64,000 nt of DNA from Novosphingobium profundi (lineage in GTDB: Bacteria; Pseudomonadota; Alphaproteobacteria; Sphingomonadales; Sphingomonadaceae): contig NZ_JABWCU010000019.1 in NCBI RefSeq assembly GCF_018491765.1, positions 1 to 64,000 of the forward strand, read 5' to 3'. This document shows, in pieces, positions 15,674 through 23,345 of this stretch. Numbering within the stretch: the stretch's first letter is position 1; each line of letters opens with the position of its first letter. The notes under the pieces were generated by a model that had not been told where the DNA came from, did no database searches, and saw nothing but the letters and a program-made list of their open reading frames with translations. A program made the translations under genes and the position numbers.

Positions 15674-17188
15674 TCAGGCGCGCAGCATTGCGATCACCGT
15701 CTCGCTGAGCGCAGAGGCACCCTTGCGCAAGCTCAGCCGGAATTCGGGGCGCGGGGCCTTCTCGGCGTGGAGTTCGAGCATGACGCGCCAAGTGTCCTCG
15801 CGCCCCACCACCGGATAGACGGCCAGCGTGGCGATGGCTTCGCGGGGCAGGTCGGTCTCGGCCGTCACGCCCGAGCTTCGCGTCTCGCCGGCAAGAACGG
15901 GTCCGGTGAAATCGAAGACGTACTTGCGCCGGGCCTGCTCCGGCGGGCTGCCGGGGCGACCGGCGGGGCCCTCGAAGCGGTTGGTGCAACGTGCCTGCGT
16001 GCCGGCAAGGGGTTCCTCGCTGGTCCAGTGCAGGCGATAGGCGAGGTCGCGCCGCTCCCCGGCTTGGGTGGGGGTGTCGCTGACCCAGAAGGCGACGACG
16101 TTGTCCTGTGTCTCGCTGGCGGTCGGCATCTCGTAGAGCATGACCTCGCCTGCGCCCCAGTCGCCTTCGGGTTCGACCCAGAGCGAGGGGCGCTTGTCGT
16201 AGAAGGCGCCGTCGTCCTGGTAATGCGCGAAGTCGCGGTCGCGCTGGAGCAGGCCGAAGCCCTTGACGTGGTCGGCACGAAAGCTGGTGGTGCGTGCGTG
16301 GGGCGCGTTCTCGAGCGGACGCCAGATCCGCTCGCCATTGCCCGCGAGCACGGCAAGGCCGTCGCTGTCGTGGATCTCGGGGCGCCAGTCGGCGCGCGGG
16401 CCACTCTGGTCGTACCAGAACATGCTGGTCAGCGGGGCAAGCCCGAGGCGGGTGACGCCATGGCGCAGGAACAGCGCGAGGCGCACGTCCTGGTGGACGC
16501 CGTCCGTGCCCTTGCGGCAGTCGAACGAGCAGGCTCCGGCAAGCGCGGGCCCGTCGAGCAGCGCGAGGATGCGCACGTGGTCACGGCCCAGTTCCTCGAT
16601 CCAGAAGGCGGTGAAGGCGGGGAATTCCTCCGGCGTGGCGAGCCCGGTGTCGATGGCGATGGCCCGCGCGGAGAGGCCGTACTGGTCCTGCTGGCCCGCC
16701 GAGCGGAAATAGCAACCGCCCAGATAGGCCAGCCAGTCGCCCTTGGTGTCGAGGCCAGGCGCGTTCATCACGCGAAATCCGGCCGGGGTGGCGACCTTGT
16801 CGTGCGCGAACATGCCTTTGGCATCGATCAGGCGGCGGGCCTGTCCCTGCGACAGGACGTGGATGTCGACCCCGCGCTCGGCGATGGCGTGGGTCGCCGG
16901 GAACAGCCGCAGGTCATTCCCGAGCCGCGCGGCCTGACCATAGGCGAGGCGCCCGAAGCCGTCGAAGTCGGGCGCAGCGTCGGGTGCCGGCGGACGCTGG
17001 GCGAAGGGCCGCGCGGCGAGATCGCGCGCCCGTTCGATCAGGATGTCCCACGAGAACGCCTCGGGCGCGCCGTAGCGGGTATCGCCTTGCGCGCGCAGCG
17101 CGCCGGGCGCCAGCAGGAATCCCAGGGCCAGCGCCGGGAGGGCACCTGCCACCTGCCGACGCGTCGCGCGAAGATTCTCGTGCGCCAT
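15674..17188 (-). CDS. opgD: Glucan biosynthesis protein OpgD/MdoG family
   Basis: A 504-residue periplasmic protein acting on osmoregulated periplasmic glucan backbones. The start MAHENLRATRRQVAGALPALALGFLLAPGAL is a Tat-type signal, as in OpgD rather than the Sec-exported OpgG. The mature part shows the family landmarks: FSWDILIERARDLA, GRLAYGQAARLG, SARAIAIDTG, PLTSMFWY, RPEIHDSDGLAVL, NGERIWRPLENP-like and PEGDWGAGEVMLYEMPT. Start ATG 17188 has GGCAGG upstream at about 8 bases. The upstream extension of the frame to 17374 lacks protein-like character. It is a single gene; no opgH glucosyltransferase is seen nearby. Confidence 0.92.
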   Translation of the reverse strand: MAHENLRATRRQVAGALPALALGFLLAPGALRAQGDTRYGAPEAFSWDILIERARDLAARPFAQRPPAPDAAPDFDGFGRLAYGQAARLGNDLRLFPATHAIAERGVDIHVLSQGQARRLIDAKGMFAHDKVATPAGFRVMNAPGLDTKGDWLAYLGGCYFRSAGQQDQYGLSARAIAIDTGLATPEEFPAFTAFWIEELGRDHVRILALLDGPALAGACSFDCRKGTDGVHQDVRLALFLRHGVTRLGLAPLTSMFWYDQSGPRADWRPEIHDSDGLAVLAGNGERIWRPLENAPHARTTSFRADHVKGFGLLQRDRDFAHYQDDGAFYDKRPSLWVEPEGDWGAGEVMLYEMPTASETQDNVVAFWVSDTPTQAGERRDLAYRLHWTSEEPLAGTQARCTNRFEGPAGRPGSPPEQARRKYVFDFTGPVLAGETRSSGVTAETDLPREAIATLAVYPVVGREDTWRVMLELHAEKAPRPEFRLSLRKGASALSETVIAMLRA

Positions 17189-17365
17189 GGGAAACCTGCC
17201 CTTTGTCCTGCCTCTCGCCAATGCCCTGCTAAGCGCTTGGCGCGCGGGCAAGGTTCCCCGGGCCCCGTTGGGGGCCGCGAAAATCGCAGGCGATGGTCTG
17301 TCGGATCCGCACATGGGCCAAGGTATTACTAATTCCGTTAGAGGTGCCGTTTGCGCTTCGCCTTG

Positions 17366-17394
17366 TTGAAACACATTACTTGAGGAATTAAGAA
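17366..17394 (+). promoter_or_regulatory. Candidate promoter of the membrane-protein/peptidoglycan-hydrolase pair
   Basis: TTGAAA (17366-17371), 17 bases, TAAGAA (17389-17394), in an AT-rich patch 27 bases before the ATG at 17421, which has GGAGG just upstream (17411-17415). The -10 is only a partial match. Confidence 0.4.
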
Positions 17395-17420
17395 TTCAGT
17401 TCGAGAGTCGGGAGGGCGAT

Positions 17421-18299
17421 ATGACCAACCGGGCAATTCGTAAGCCGATTTTACTTTCCTTGAATGAAAACCGCAGCCTGGCGATGGGCCTTTTGACGGT
17501 GCTCATTGCGGGCATGGCCTGGCTCAACTGGGCACAGCCCTTGCCGCCGCGCTGGACCTGGTGCTGGACCGCGGTACTGCTGCTCGGCGCGATCATGGTC
17601 ATGGGCGGCGCGGTCAACGGGCGGCTCAACGGCGTGCTGATCGACAGCCGCAACCGGGTGAGCCTCTCCAAGTTCCAGATGCTGGTGTGGACCGTGCTGG
17701 TGCTCTCGGCGCTCTGCGTGGGGGCGGCCTGGAACATCAAGCACGGCCTCGTTCCGATCGGGCCGGACCGCAAGCCGGGCGGGGGCGCGCTCGATATCGC
17801 GATCCCGGTGCAACTGCTGTTTGCGATGGGCATTTCCGCAGGCTCGTTTGTCGCCGTCCCCTCGCTCTTGCAGCTCAAGGCCAACCAGGCGACGAGCGAG
17901 CAGGCCCTGGCGAGCGCCGAAGCGCGACTGGATCTGCGTCCGGGCGAGGCCGATCCGACCGGCCGGGTGTTCAAGTTCGCCAAGCCCGAGCTTGCCTCGT
18001 GGACCGACATTTTCTTGGGTGACGACGTCGGCAACGCCGGAGCAGCGGACCTCAGCAAGGTCCAGCAATTTGCAATCACCGTGCTGATCGTGGGCATCTA
18101 CGTCGGCAGTATCTGGGCCATGCTTGGCGCCTTGGGGCCGCGCGACGCCTTCTCCAGCCTGCCGCCGCTTTCGGAAGGCTTCGTCTCGCTCATGGCGATC
18201 AGCCACGCCTCCTACCTCGCCTACAAGGTGGTGCCGCAGGAGGCGGGGGAGGGGGATGCGACGCGCGTGCACGATCCCCGACTGGACGCGGTCGGATGA
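17421..18299 (+). CDS. Inner-membrane protein of unknown function, coupled to the peptidoglycan hydrolase
   Basis: A 292-residue protein. Membrane segments appear at about residues 18-36 (AMGLLTVLIAGMAWLNWA), 48-63, 86-104 (FQMLVWTVLVLSALCVGAAW), 129-150 and 212-231. The loop DSRNRVSLSKFQMLVWTVLVL resembles a motif I have seen in uncharacterised bacterial membrane proteins, but I cannot name a family. Between the fourth and fifth helices lies a charged segment with ANQATSEQALASAEARLDL. ATG 17421 follows GGAGG. Its TGA overlaps the ATG of the 901-residue hydrolase (ATGA), so the two are made together. It may hold, export or sense for that protein; a holin-like role is possible, but its size and topology are unlike classical holins. 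Confidence 0.75.
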   Translation: MTNRAIRKPILLSLNENRSLAMGLLTVLIAGMAWLNWAQPLPPRWTWCWTAVLLLGAIMVMGGAVNGRLNGVLIDSRNRVSLSKFQMLVWTVLVLSALCVGAAWNIKHGLVPIGPDRKPGGGALDIAIPVQLLFAMGISAGSFVAVPSLLQLKANQATSEQALASAEARLDLRPGEADPTGRVFKFAKPELASWTDIFLGDDVGNAGAADLSKVQQFAITVLIVGIYVGSIWAMLGALGPRDAFSSLPPLSEGFVSLMAISHASYLAYKVVPQEAGEGDATRVHDPRLDAVG

Positions 18300-21001
18300 G
18301 CGCGGGCGGCCACTACACGGTTACCGCCAACCGGTTGAACCTGCGCTCCGAGCCCGGCATCGATTCGCGGGTCCTTGCGGTCATTGCAGGCGGCACGGCA
18401 GTGGTCCCCGACGGCGATCTCGCCGCCGAGTGGTGGCACGTCGCCACGCAGGATGCGCGTCTCGCGGGCTATGTCGCGCGGCGCTACCTCGCCCCCGTCA
18501 GCAGCGCGCTGCCGCACGTCGAAAACGACGCGGTCGAGGTGCTCTGGGCCCTGACCGAACGCTGCGCCGGGCGCGTTTCCTATGAGCTTGGCGCCAAGCT
18601 CAGCGCGCAAGGGCGGATCGACTGCTCGGGCTGGGTCTGCGAACTGACGCAAGCGGCCTTCAGCGCGATCAACGCCGCCGCAGCGCCCGAAGTGGTGTTC
18701 GAGCGCAGCGACTTCGCCGCGCTGGTGACCCATTCGGACGGCATCGTCAGCGGCATCGAGCGGCGCACCGGTTTCGTTCTCCACGGAGCCCAGGTGACCG
18801 CCGCCGCGCTGCGCCCGGGCATGCTCATCGGCATGGACTATGGCGCGCACACCTGGGAGCTGGGCCATCCGCCGCGCGTCTACGGCATCGACCATATCGT
18901 CCAGGTCGTGGCCGAGCCGGGCTCGGGGCGCCTGTACATCTCGCAAAGTTCGTCTTGGGAAAATGGTGTCAACCGCGTGCCGCTGGCCGACTGGCTGGGC
19001 GCGGCCGCGCAAGCTAAGCTGCGCGCGCAGAACCGGATGCACGCGGTCGACCCGTTCCTGATGGCCGATCGCAACACCGCCTTCGTGGGGCTGACGTCGG
19101 CGGTGAAGGCGCTCGAGGTCCCGGTCGCCCCAGTGGCGCCGCCGTCCGCTCCGGCGCTCGCCGTCGCGACCAACGCCGCGCTGGCGATCTCGGCGGCGGC
19201 GAGCGACCTCGTCGTCGGCTTCGAGGTCGGCAGCCGCGCCTATTACGAGCGCGCGCTGATCCACCCGATCTGGCCGCAGGCGGGGTCGGGCATCACCATC
19301 GGCATCGGCCACGACCTGGGCTACACCACCAAGGAGGCCTTCGCGCGCAACTGGGCGGGGCTGTCCGCATCCGACCGCGCGCGGCTGAGCGGGGCGATCG
19401 GCAAGCGCGGCGCGGCGGCCAAGGCGCTGCTGGGCTCGCTTCGGGACATTCGCGTGCCCTGGACGCTGGCCGAGGGCGTCTACCGCAAGGTCGACATTCC
19501 CGAGATGATCGCGACGACCACGCGCGTCCTGCCCAATTGCGAGCGGCTCGCGCCCGATTGCCTCGGCGCGCTCGTCTCGCTCAGCTTCAACCGTGGGGCC
19601 TCCTATGCCACGGCGCGCAAGGCCACCGACACGATCGACCGCTACCGCGAGATGCGCGCGATCCGCGCGCTAATGGCGGCCGGGCAGTTCAGCCTGGTCT
19701 CCGCGCAGATCCGCGCGATGAAACGGATCTGGCGCGGCACCACAATCGAGGGCGGGATGAACCGGCGCCGCGATGCCGAGGCGGACCTGTTCGACGCGGG
19801 CATCAAGGCGATGGAAGCGGCCGAGGCCATCCGCGCTGCCGCCGCGTCCGCTGGCAAGGACGAACTGATCCCCGAAGTCCTGCCCGGCGTGCACGCGGAG
19901 AAAGCGTTTCCCGACGAGGGCGAGGAGGAGGCCGTCGCGGCGGCGAGGGCGGCGCCACCCGCGCTGGCGCTCGACCAGGCGGACCTCGTCGCGCGCGCGC
20001 GGGTGGTCTGGGCGAGCGACGACAAGGCCATCGATTACGCCCACTTGCGCAGCCTGCCGCCGCCCGGAACGCGCTTCACGCTGCGCGCCGAGGACCTCGC
20101 CCGGCTCCACGCCCTCAACCACTTTCCCGCCGATTTCGGGGGCGGTCCGGCGGTCCTGTTCGGCCTGCGCGGCTGCGGGATCGTGCAAGGTGGGGGGGGC
20201 TTGCTCGAGGAGGCGGTGCTGGTCGACCAGCGCCCCGACCACGCCAGCGCGCGCTGCGTGATGGGGGTATGGGACCGCGCGCAGGGGCGCATCGCGGTAT
20301 TCCCGGCCTCGACCGTGCCCAACGCCAAGGCGGTGACCGGCTGGCAGGCGACCCGCAAGTCGGGCAACCTGCTGCCCACCGGCTTCTACGGCTACATAAC
20401 CGGCACCCACAACGAAAAGCCCGGCTGCCTGCTCTTGCGCAAGAGCCTGGGCGAGCCGCGCGTGGTGGTGGTGCGCCGCTCCTCGAACGACTTGCGCTAC
20501 GAGCGCGCCGACATCGCGGACCCATGCGCGCCGGGGGACAACATCCACCCCAGCTTCTACGCGACGAGCGAGGCGGGGTTCAGTTCGTTCGGCTGTCAGG
20601 TGGTGGTCGGCAAAGCGGACCGGGCGGGCAACCATACCGGGCCCTGGGCGAAATTCCGTGAGGCGATGGGCCTGCCCGCGCACGGTGCGCGCGATGGACA
20701 GGGCTTTGGCTACATGCTCCTGACCGGCGCGGAGGCGAACCTCGCCTCCGCGCTGCGTCGCTCGGGTGTGGCCGGGGATGCGGGGGATTGGGCGAGCCTG
20801 CACCGCCTGCGGTTCGGATCGCAGGGTGACGAAGTGCGGCGCCTGCAGGCGGTGCTCGGCCTGCCGGACCCGGACGGCGATTTCGGGCGCAACACCTCGG
20901 ACCGCTTTCACGCGCGCCAGCGCGAACTGCTCGAGGGGAACTGCGACGGCATCTGCTCGCCCGAACTGGCCAAGGCGGCAGGTTGGTCGATCTTTACCTG
21001 A
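18296..21001 (+). CDS. Large multi-domain peptidoglycan-active protein (SH3b, NlpC/P60-like, lysozyme-like, LDT-like, PG-binding)
   Basis: A 901-residue protein with no signal peptide or membrane helix. Modules in order: bacterial SH3 (about 5-65, TANRLNLRSEPGIDSRVLAV); an NlpC/P60-like cysteine fold with DCSGW (Cys110) and GIDHIVQV (His200); a pesticin/GH24-like lysozyme fold (about 300-500) with Glu310, Thr334 and Asp340 in GFEVG and GSGITIGIGHDLG; an Ala/Glu-rich linker (about 515-565); a region ending in IHPSFY...SSFGCQVVVG (His751, Ser764, Cys767), which looks like an L,D-transpeptidase HxxxSxGC centre; and a C-terminal PG_binding_1 repeat (about 838-900, LRFGSQGDEVRRLQAVLGL). It is coupled to the membrane protein by an ATGA overlap. 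The SH3b, lysozyme-like and PG-binding calls are firmest; the NlpC and LDT calls rest on short motifs. Confidence 0.8.
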   Translation: MSAGGHYTVTANRLNLRSEPGIDSRVLAVIAGGTAVVPDGDLAAEWWHVATQDARLAGYVARRYLAPVSSALPHVENDAVEVLWALTERCAGRVSYELGAKLSAQGRIDCSGWVCELTQAAFSAINAAAAPEVVFERSDFAALVTHSDGIVSGIERRTGFVLHGAQVTAAALRPGMLIGMDYGAHTWELGHPPRVYGIDHIVQVVAEPGSGRLYISQSSSWENGVNRVPLADWLGAAAQAKLRAQNRMHAVDPFLMADRNTAFVGLTSAVKALEVPVAPVAPPSAPALAVATNAALAISAAASDLVVGFEVGSRAYYERALIHPIWPQAGSGITIGIGHDLGYTTKEAFARNWAGLSASDRARLSGAIGKRGAAAKALLGSLRDIRVPWTLAEGVYRKVDIPEMIATTTRVLPNCERLAPDCLGALVSLSFNRGASYATARKATDTIDRYREMRAIRALMAAGQFSLVSAQIRAMKRIWRGTTIEGGMNRRRDAEADLFDAGIKAMEAAEAIRAAAASAGKDELIPEVLPGVHAEKAFPDEGEEEAVAAARAAPPALALDQADLVARARVVWASDDKAIDYAHLRSLPPPGTRFTLRAEDLARLHALNHFPADFGGGPAVLFGLRGCGIVQGGGGLLEEAVLVDQRPDHASARCVMGVWDRAQGRIAVFPASTVPNAKAVTGWQATRKSGNLLPTGFYGYITGTHNEKPGCLLLRKSLGEPRVVVVRRSSNDLRYERADIADPCAPGDNIHPSFYATSEAGFSSFGCQVVVGKADRAGNHTGPWAKFREAMGLPAHGARDGQGFGYMLLTGAEANLASALRRSGVAGDAGDWASLHRLRFGSQGDEVRRLQAVLGLPDPDGDFGRNTSDRFHARQRELLEGNCDGICSPELAKAAGWSIFT

Positions 21002-21237
21002 CGCGCGGCGGAGTCCGTCCGGAGCCCGAAGACCTGCTAGAGAATCCTGAGCCCGCGCGCCGTAGGCGTTCCGAACGTCGCCTGCGAGCTGCGCCTTTTC
21101 CTGAAATTTCTATTTTTTAACCAACATCTTGGCTGTGTCGTCGGAGGGCGGGACCGCTCGTTCCGGAAAAGCGAGTACCCGGCCGGGGCGGGCGGAAATA
21201 GGATCGATCACGCCCGAAAATCCGTGAAAGCAACGGG

Positions 21238-21249
21238 TTGTTGCAACAA
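21238..21249. promoter_or_regulatory. Perfect palindrome TTGTTGCAACAA just before the hydrolase start
   Basis: A 12-bp perfect dyad six bases ahead of the ATG at 21255. The gap 21002-21254 also has an AT-rich patch (around 21105-21130) but no gene. The dyad could be an operator or chance symmetry. Confidence 0.25.
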
Positions 21250-21254
21250 GAGCG

Positions 21255-22406
21255 ATGTCGCACGTGAACATGATCCTCTCGCGCCCGAAGGCGCCCGTCA
21301 CGCAACCTGCCGCCGGACCCGCGGCACACTCGCGCGGAACGACGCGCGGCCTGCTGGCCCGCTTCGCGCCGCTGACGGGCGCTTTGGCGCTGTGGTCCAG
21401 CGCTGTCTTTGCCGCCGCGGGGCCGGCGCCTGGGGGCGACCCCTACCACGCGCGCGTCGCGGAGGCGGGCTACGGGCACAAGTTCGCCGAGGTCAACGGG
21501 GTCAGGCTGAGCTACTGGGAAGGGCCCGACAATGGCCCGCCGCTGGTCCTGCTCCACGCCCAGTTGCTCGACTGGTACGCCTACAGCCGCGTGCTGCCGG
21601 GCCTTGCGGGCAAGTTCCATGTCTACGACATCGATTACCCCGGCCATGGCGAGACGGTCACGCCCGCTGACTACCCGATGACCGCGAATCGGATCGGGGC
21701 GGACCTGGGCGACTTCATCGCGGCGCGGATCGGCCAGCCGGTCTTCGTCACCGGCAATTCCTCGGGCGGGTTGCTGGCGACCTGGCTGGCGGCGAACCGG
21801 CCCGAATGGGTGCGAAAGGCGCTGCTCGAGGATCCGCCGCTGTTCGCTTCGCAATATCCGGCGATCAGGCAGACCGTCGCCTACAAGGCCTTCGCCACCA
21901 GCGAAACGGCGGTGCGCACCGATCATCCGGACGATTTCCTGCTTTACTGGATCGCGCAAAGCAAGCCGTTCTTCCGCAGACACGCGGGGCCGGGCGTTGC
22001 CTTCGTCCTGACGCGCGCGGTCACGGCTTACGAGCGCAACCACCCCGGCGAACCGGTCGAACTGCCGCGCCTTGCCGCAAGGAACGCGACCGTGTTCATG
22101 ATGATCCGCGGGCTCAGCCAGTATGACCCGCGCTTCGGCGCGGCGTTCTACGACGGCACCTGGAACGCGGGCTTCGACCATGGTGCGGCGCTGGCGCGAA
22201 TTCGCTGTCCGGTGCTGCTGATGCAGGCGAACTGGTCAGTCGGTGCGGACGGCATGCTCGAGGGGGCGATGACCCGGGAGATGGCCGATGCGGCAATGGC
22301 GCGCCTCAGGCACGGCGAATATGTGCGCGTCGACGCCGGGCACGTCGTCAATCTCGACAAGCCCGCGCTCTGGCTGGCAACGGTCGAGCGCTTCTTCCTC
22401 GGTTGA
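21255..22406 (+). CDS. Exported alpha/beta-hydrolase
   Basis: A 383-residue serine hydrolase of unknown substrate. A long N-terminal signal or anchor region ends in LTGALALWSSAVFAAAGP (about residues 38-56). The hydrolase core follows: VNGVRLSYWEGPDNGPPLVLLH oxyanion strand, YDIDYPGHGET, then the nucleophile elbow GNSSGG. A late VDAGHVVNL supplies the catalytic His; an Asp lies on the strand before LMQANWSVGADG. The fold is that of esterases and epoxide hydrolases, and no motif fixes the substrate. An ATG at 21270 is an alternative start. No ribosome site is strong at either. It converges with the small gene at 22472 across a hairpin. Confidence 0.82.
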   Translation: MSHVNMILSRPKAPVTQPAAGPAAHSRGTTRGLLARFAPLTGALALWSSAVFAAAGPAPGGDPYHARVAEAGYGHKFAEVNGVRLSYWEGPDNGPPLVLLHAQLLDWYAYSRVLPGLAGKFHVYDIDYPGHGETVTPADYPMTANRIGADLGDFIAARIGQPVFVTGNSSGGLLATWLAANRPEWVRKALLEDPPLFASQYPAIRQTVAYKAFATSETAVRTDHPDDFLLYWIAQSKPFFRRHAGPGVAFVLTRAVTAYERNHPGEPVELPRLAARNATVFMMIRGLSQYDPRFGAAFYDGTWNAGFDHGAALARIRCPVLLMQANWSVGADGMLEGAMTREMADAAMARLRHGEYVRVDAGHVVNLDKPALWLATVERFFLG

Positions 22407-22422
22407 GCCTGCCCGGCGAAGC

Positions 22423-22462
22423 GGGGACCGGCCGCGCGCCTTGGCGGGCGTGGCCGGTCCCC
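22423..22462. terminator. Hairpin between convergent genes
   Basis: GGGGACCGGCC (22423-22433) pairs with GGCCGGTCCCC (22452-22462), an 11-bp GC stem with an 18-base loop. It lies between the hydrolase stop (22406) and the converging small gene (22472). There is no T tract, so its efficiency as an intrinsic terminator is uncertain. Confidence 0.5.
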
Positions 22463-22471
22463 CGGTCCGGC

Positions 22472-22771
22472 TCAGGGCATGGCGACGTAGATCGCGCCCA
22501 GCACCGCCACGATTACGCTCAGGAAAATGCCTGCGTGGACGAAGTCGCGCGCAGCGAAGCGGTCGTGATGGTCCGCGCGGTATGCGCGGTAGTGCGCTGC
22601 CACGCGCGGATCGGAGGCGAGGGTGCCCAGGTCGAGCGGAGTGGCGACGCGGCGGAACCAGCGGTGGATTGCCTCGAGCTCCTCATCCGAGAGCTGGGGA
22701 TAGCGCACGAGCAGTTCGGCCACGTGCGCACGTTCGTCGTCGGCGACGACGCCGGCGTTCTTGGGGTTCAT
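22472..22771 (-). CDS. Small conserved membrane protein, unknown function
   Basis: A 99-residue protein with an acidic/helical N-terminal part (AELLVRYPQLSDEELEAIHRWF, then TPLDLGTLASDP) and one C-terminal membrane helix (VHAGIFLSVIVAVLGAIYVAMP). The pattern resembles small proteins I associate with sphingomonad genomes, but no function is known to me. It lies 65 bases downstream of another small gene on the same strand, so the two are probably co-transcribed. The cytoplasmic part followed by one helix would suit a regulator or partner of a membrane process. Confidence 0.65.
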   Translation of the reverse strand: MNPKNAGVVADDERAHVAELLVRYPQLSDEELEAIHRWFRRVATPLDLGTLASDPRVAAHYRAYRADHHDRFAARDFVHAGIFLSVIVAVLGAIYVAMP

Positions 22772-22836
22772 AAGTGGATAGGTCCTGAAGATACGGGAAA
22801 CGGGGCCTGCACGGGGCAGGCCGGCGTCGGTGTTCT

Positions 22837-23199
22837 TCAGGCGCGGGGCGGGGCCGTGGCGTCGGGTGGAGAGCCGGGGCGGCCGCGCGGAGGTGGCGCG
22901 CGGATCGGGGCGTGCGCGAAGGCGGGCGCGGGGCGGACCGCTTGCGCGAGCGGGCGAGGATGCGCAGCTGGCTCGAGCCTTGCCTGCGGCGGCGCAGACC
23001 GGGAGACCACCGGCTTGGCGGCCTGCTCGCGTTGGGAGACCAGCGCGAGGTCGAGCGTGGCCGCGCTGAAGGCGGAGCCCTGCGTGCGTTCGAGCGGGGC
23101 GCGGATCGGCTCCAGGGCCTGCACGCCGATGGCGCAGAGCAGCGCCAGCGCGAAAAGGCGCAAACTGGCGAGGCAGGGGAGCTTGAAGGTCACCCGCAC
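22837..23199 (-). CDS. Small proline/alanine-rich exported or anchored protein (hypothetical)
   Basis: Reading from GTG 23199 (or GTG 23193) gives about 120 residues. A basic start and hydrophobic helix (LASLRLFALALLCAIGVQAL, about residues 10-29) are followed by a Pro, Ala and Arg-rich, low-complexity tail (APPPRGRPGSPPD). No ATG begins near the helix, and no strong ribosome site is seen, so start and even coding status are uncertain. It is kept because the signal-like helix sits right at the start and the gene lies in line with the 99-residue gene at 22472. The low-complexity tail could be spurious translation of GC-rich DNA. Confidence 0.4.
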   Translation of the reverse strand: MRVTFKLPCLASLRLFALALLCAIGVQALEPIRAPLERTQGSAFSAATLDLALVSQREQAAKPVVSRSAPPQARLEPAAHPRPLAQAVRPAPAFAHAPIRAPPPRGRPGSPPDATAPPRA

Positions 23200-23345
23200 C
23201 GATCTAGTGTGGCGCAAGCGCACCGGCAAGGGCGCTGTGCGCGCGCAGGGGGTGAAGGGGGCTGGCGGGACGCGCAAAAGAAGGTTACTCCCGCTCGACC
23301 GATTATTACTCCCTTTCCTAAAATGCATACCAGGAGACCTAACAA

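Noticed and set aside
18296-21001. Prophage or tailocin lysis gene
   Set aside because: Lysozyme-like and NlpC-like modules suggested it, but no capsid, tail, integrase, holin or spanin genes are nearby.
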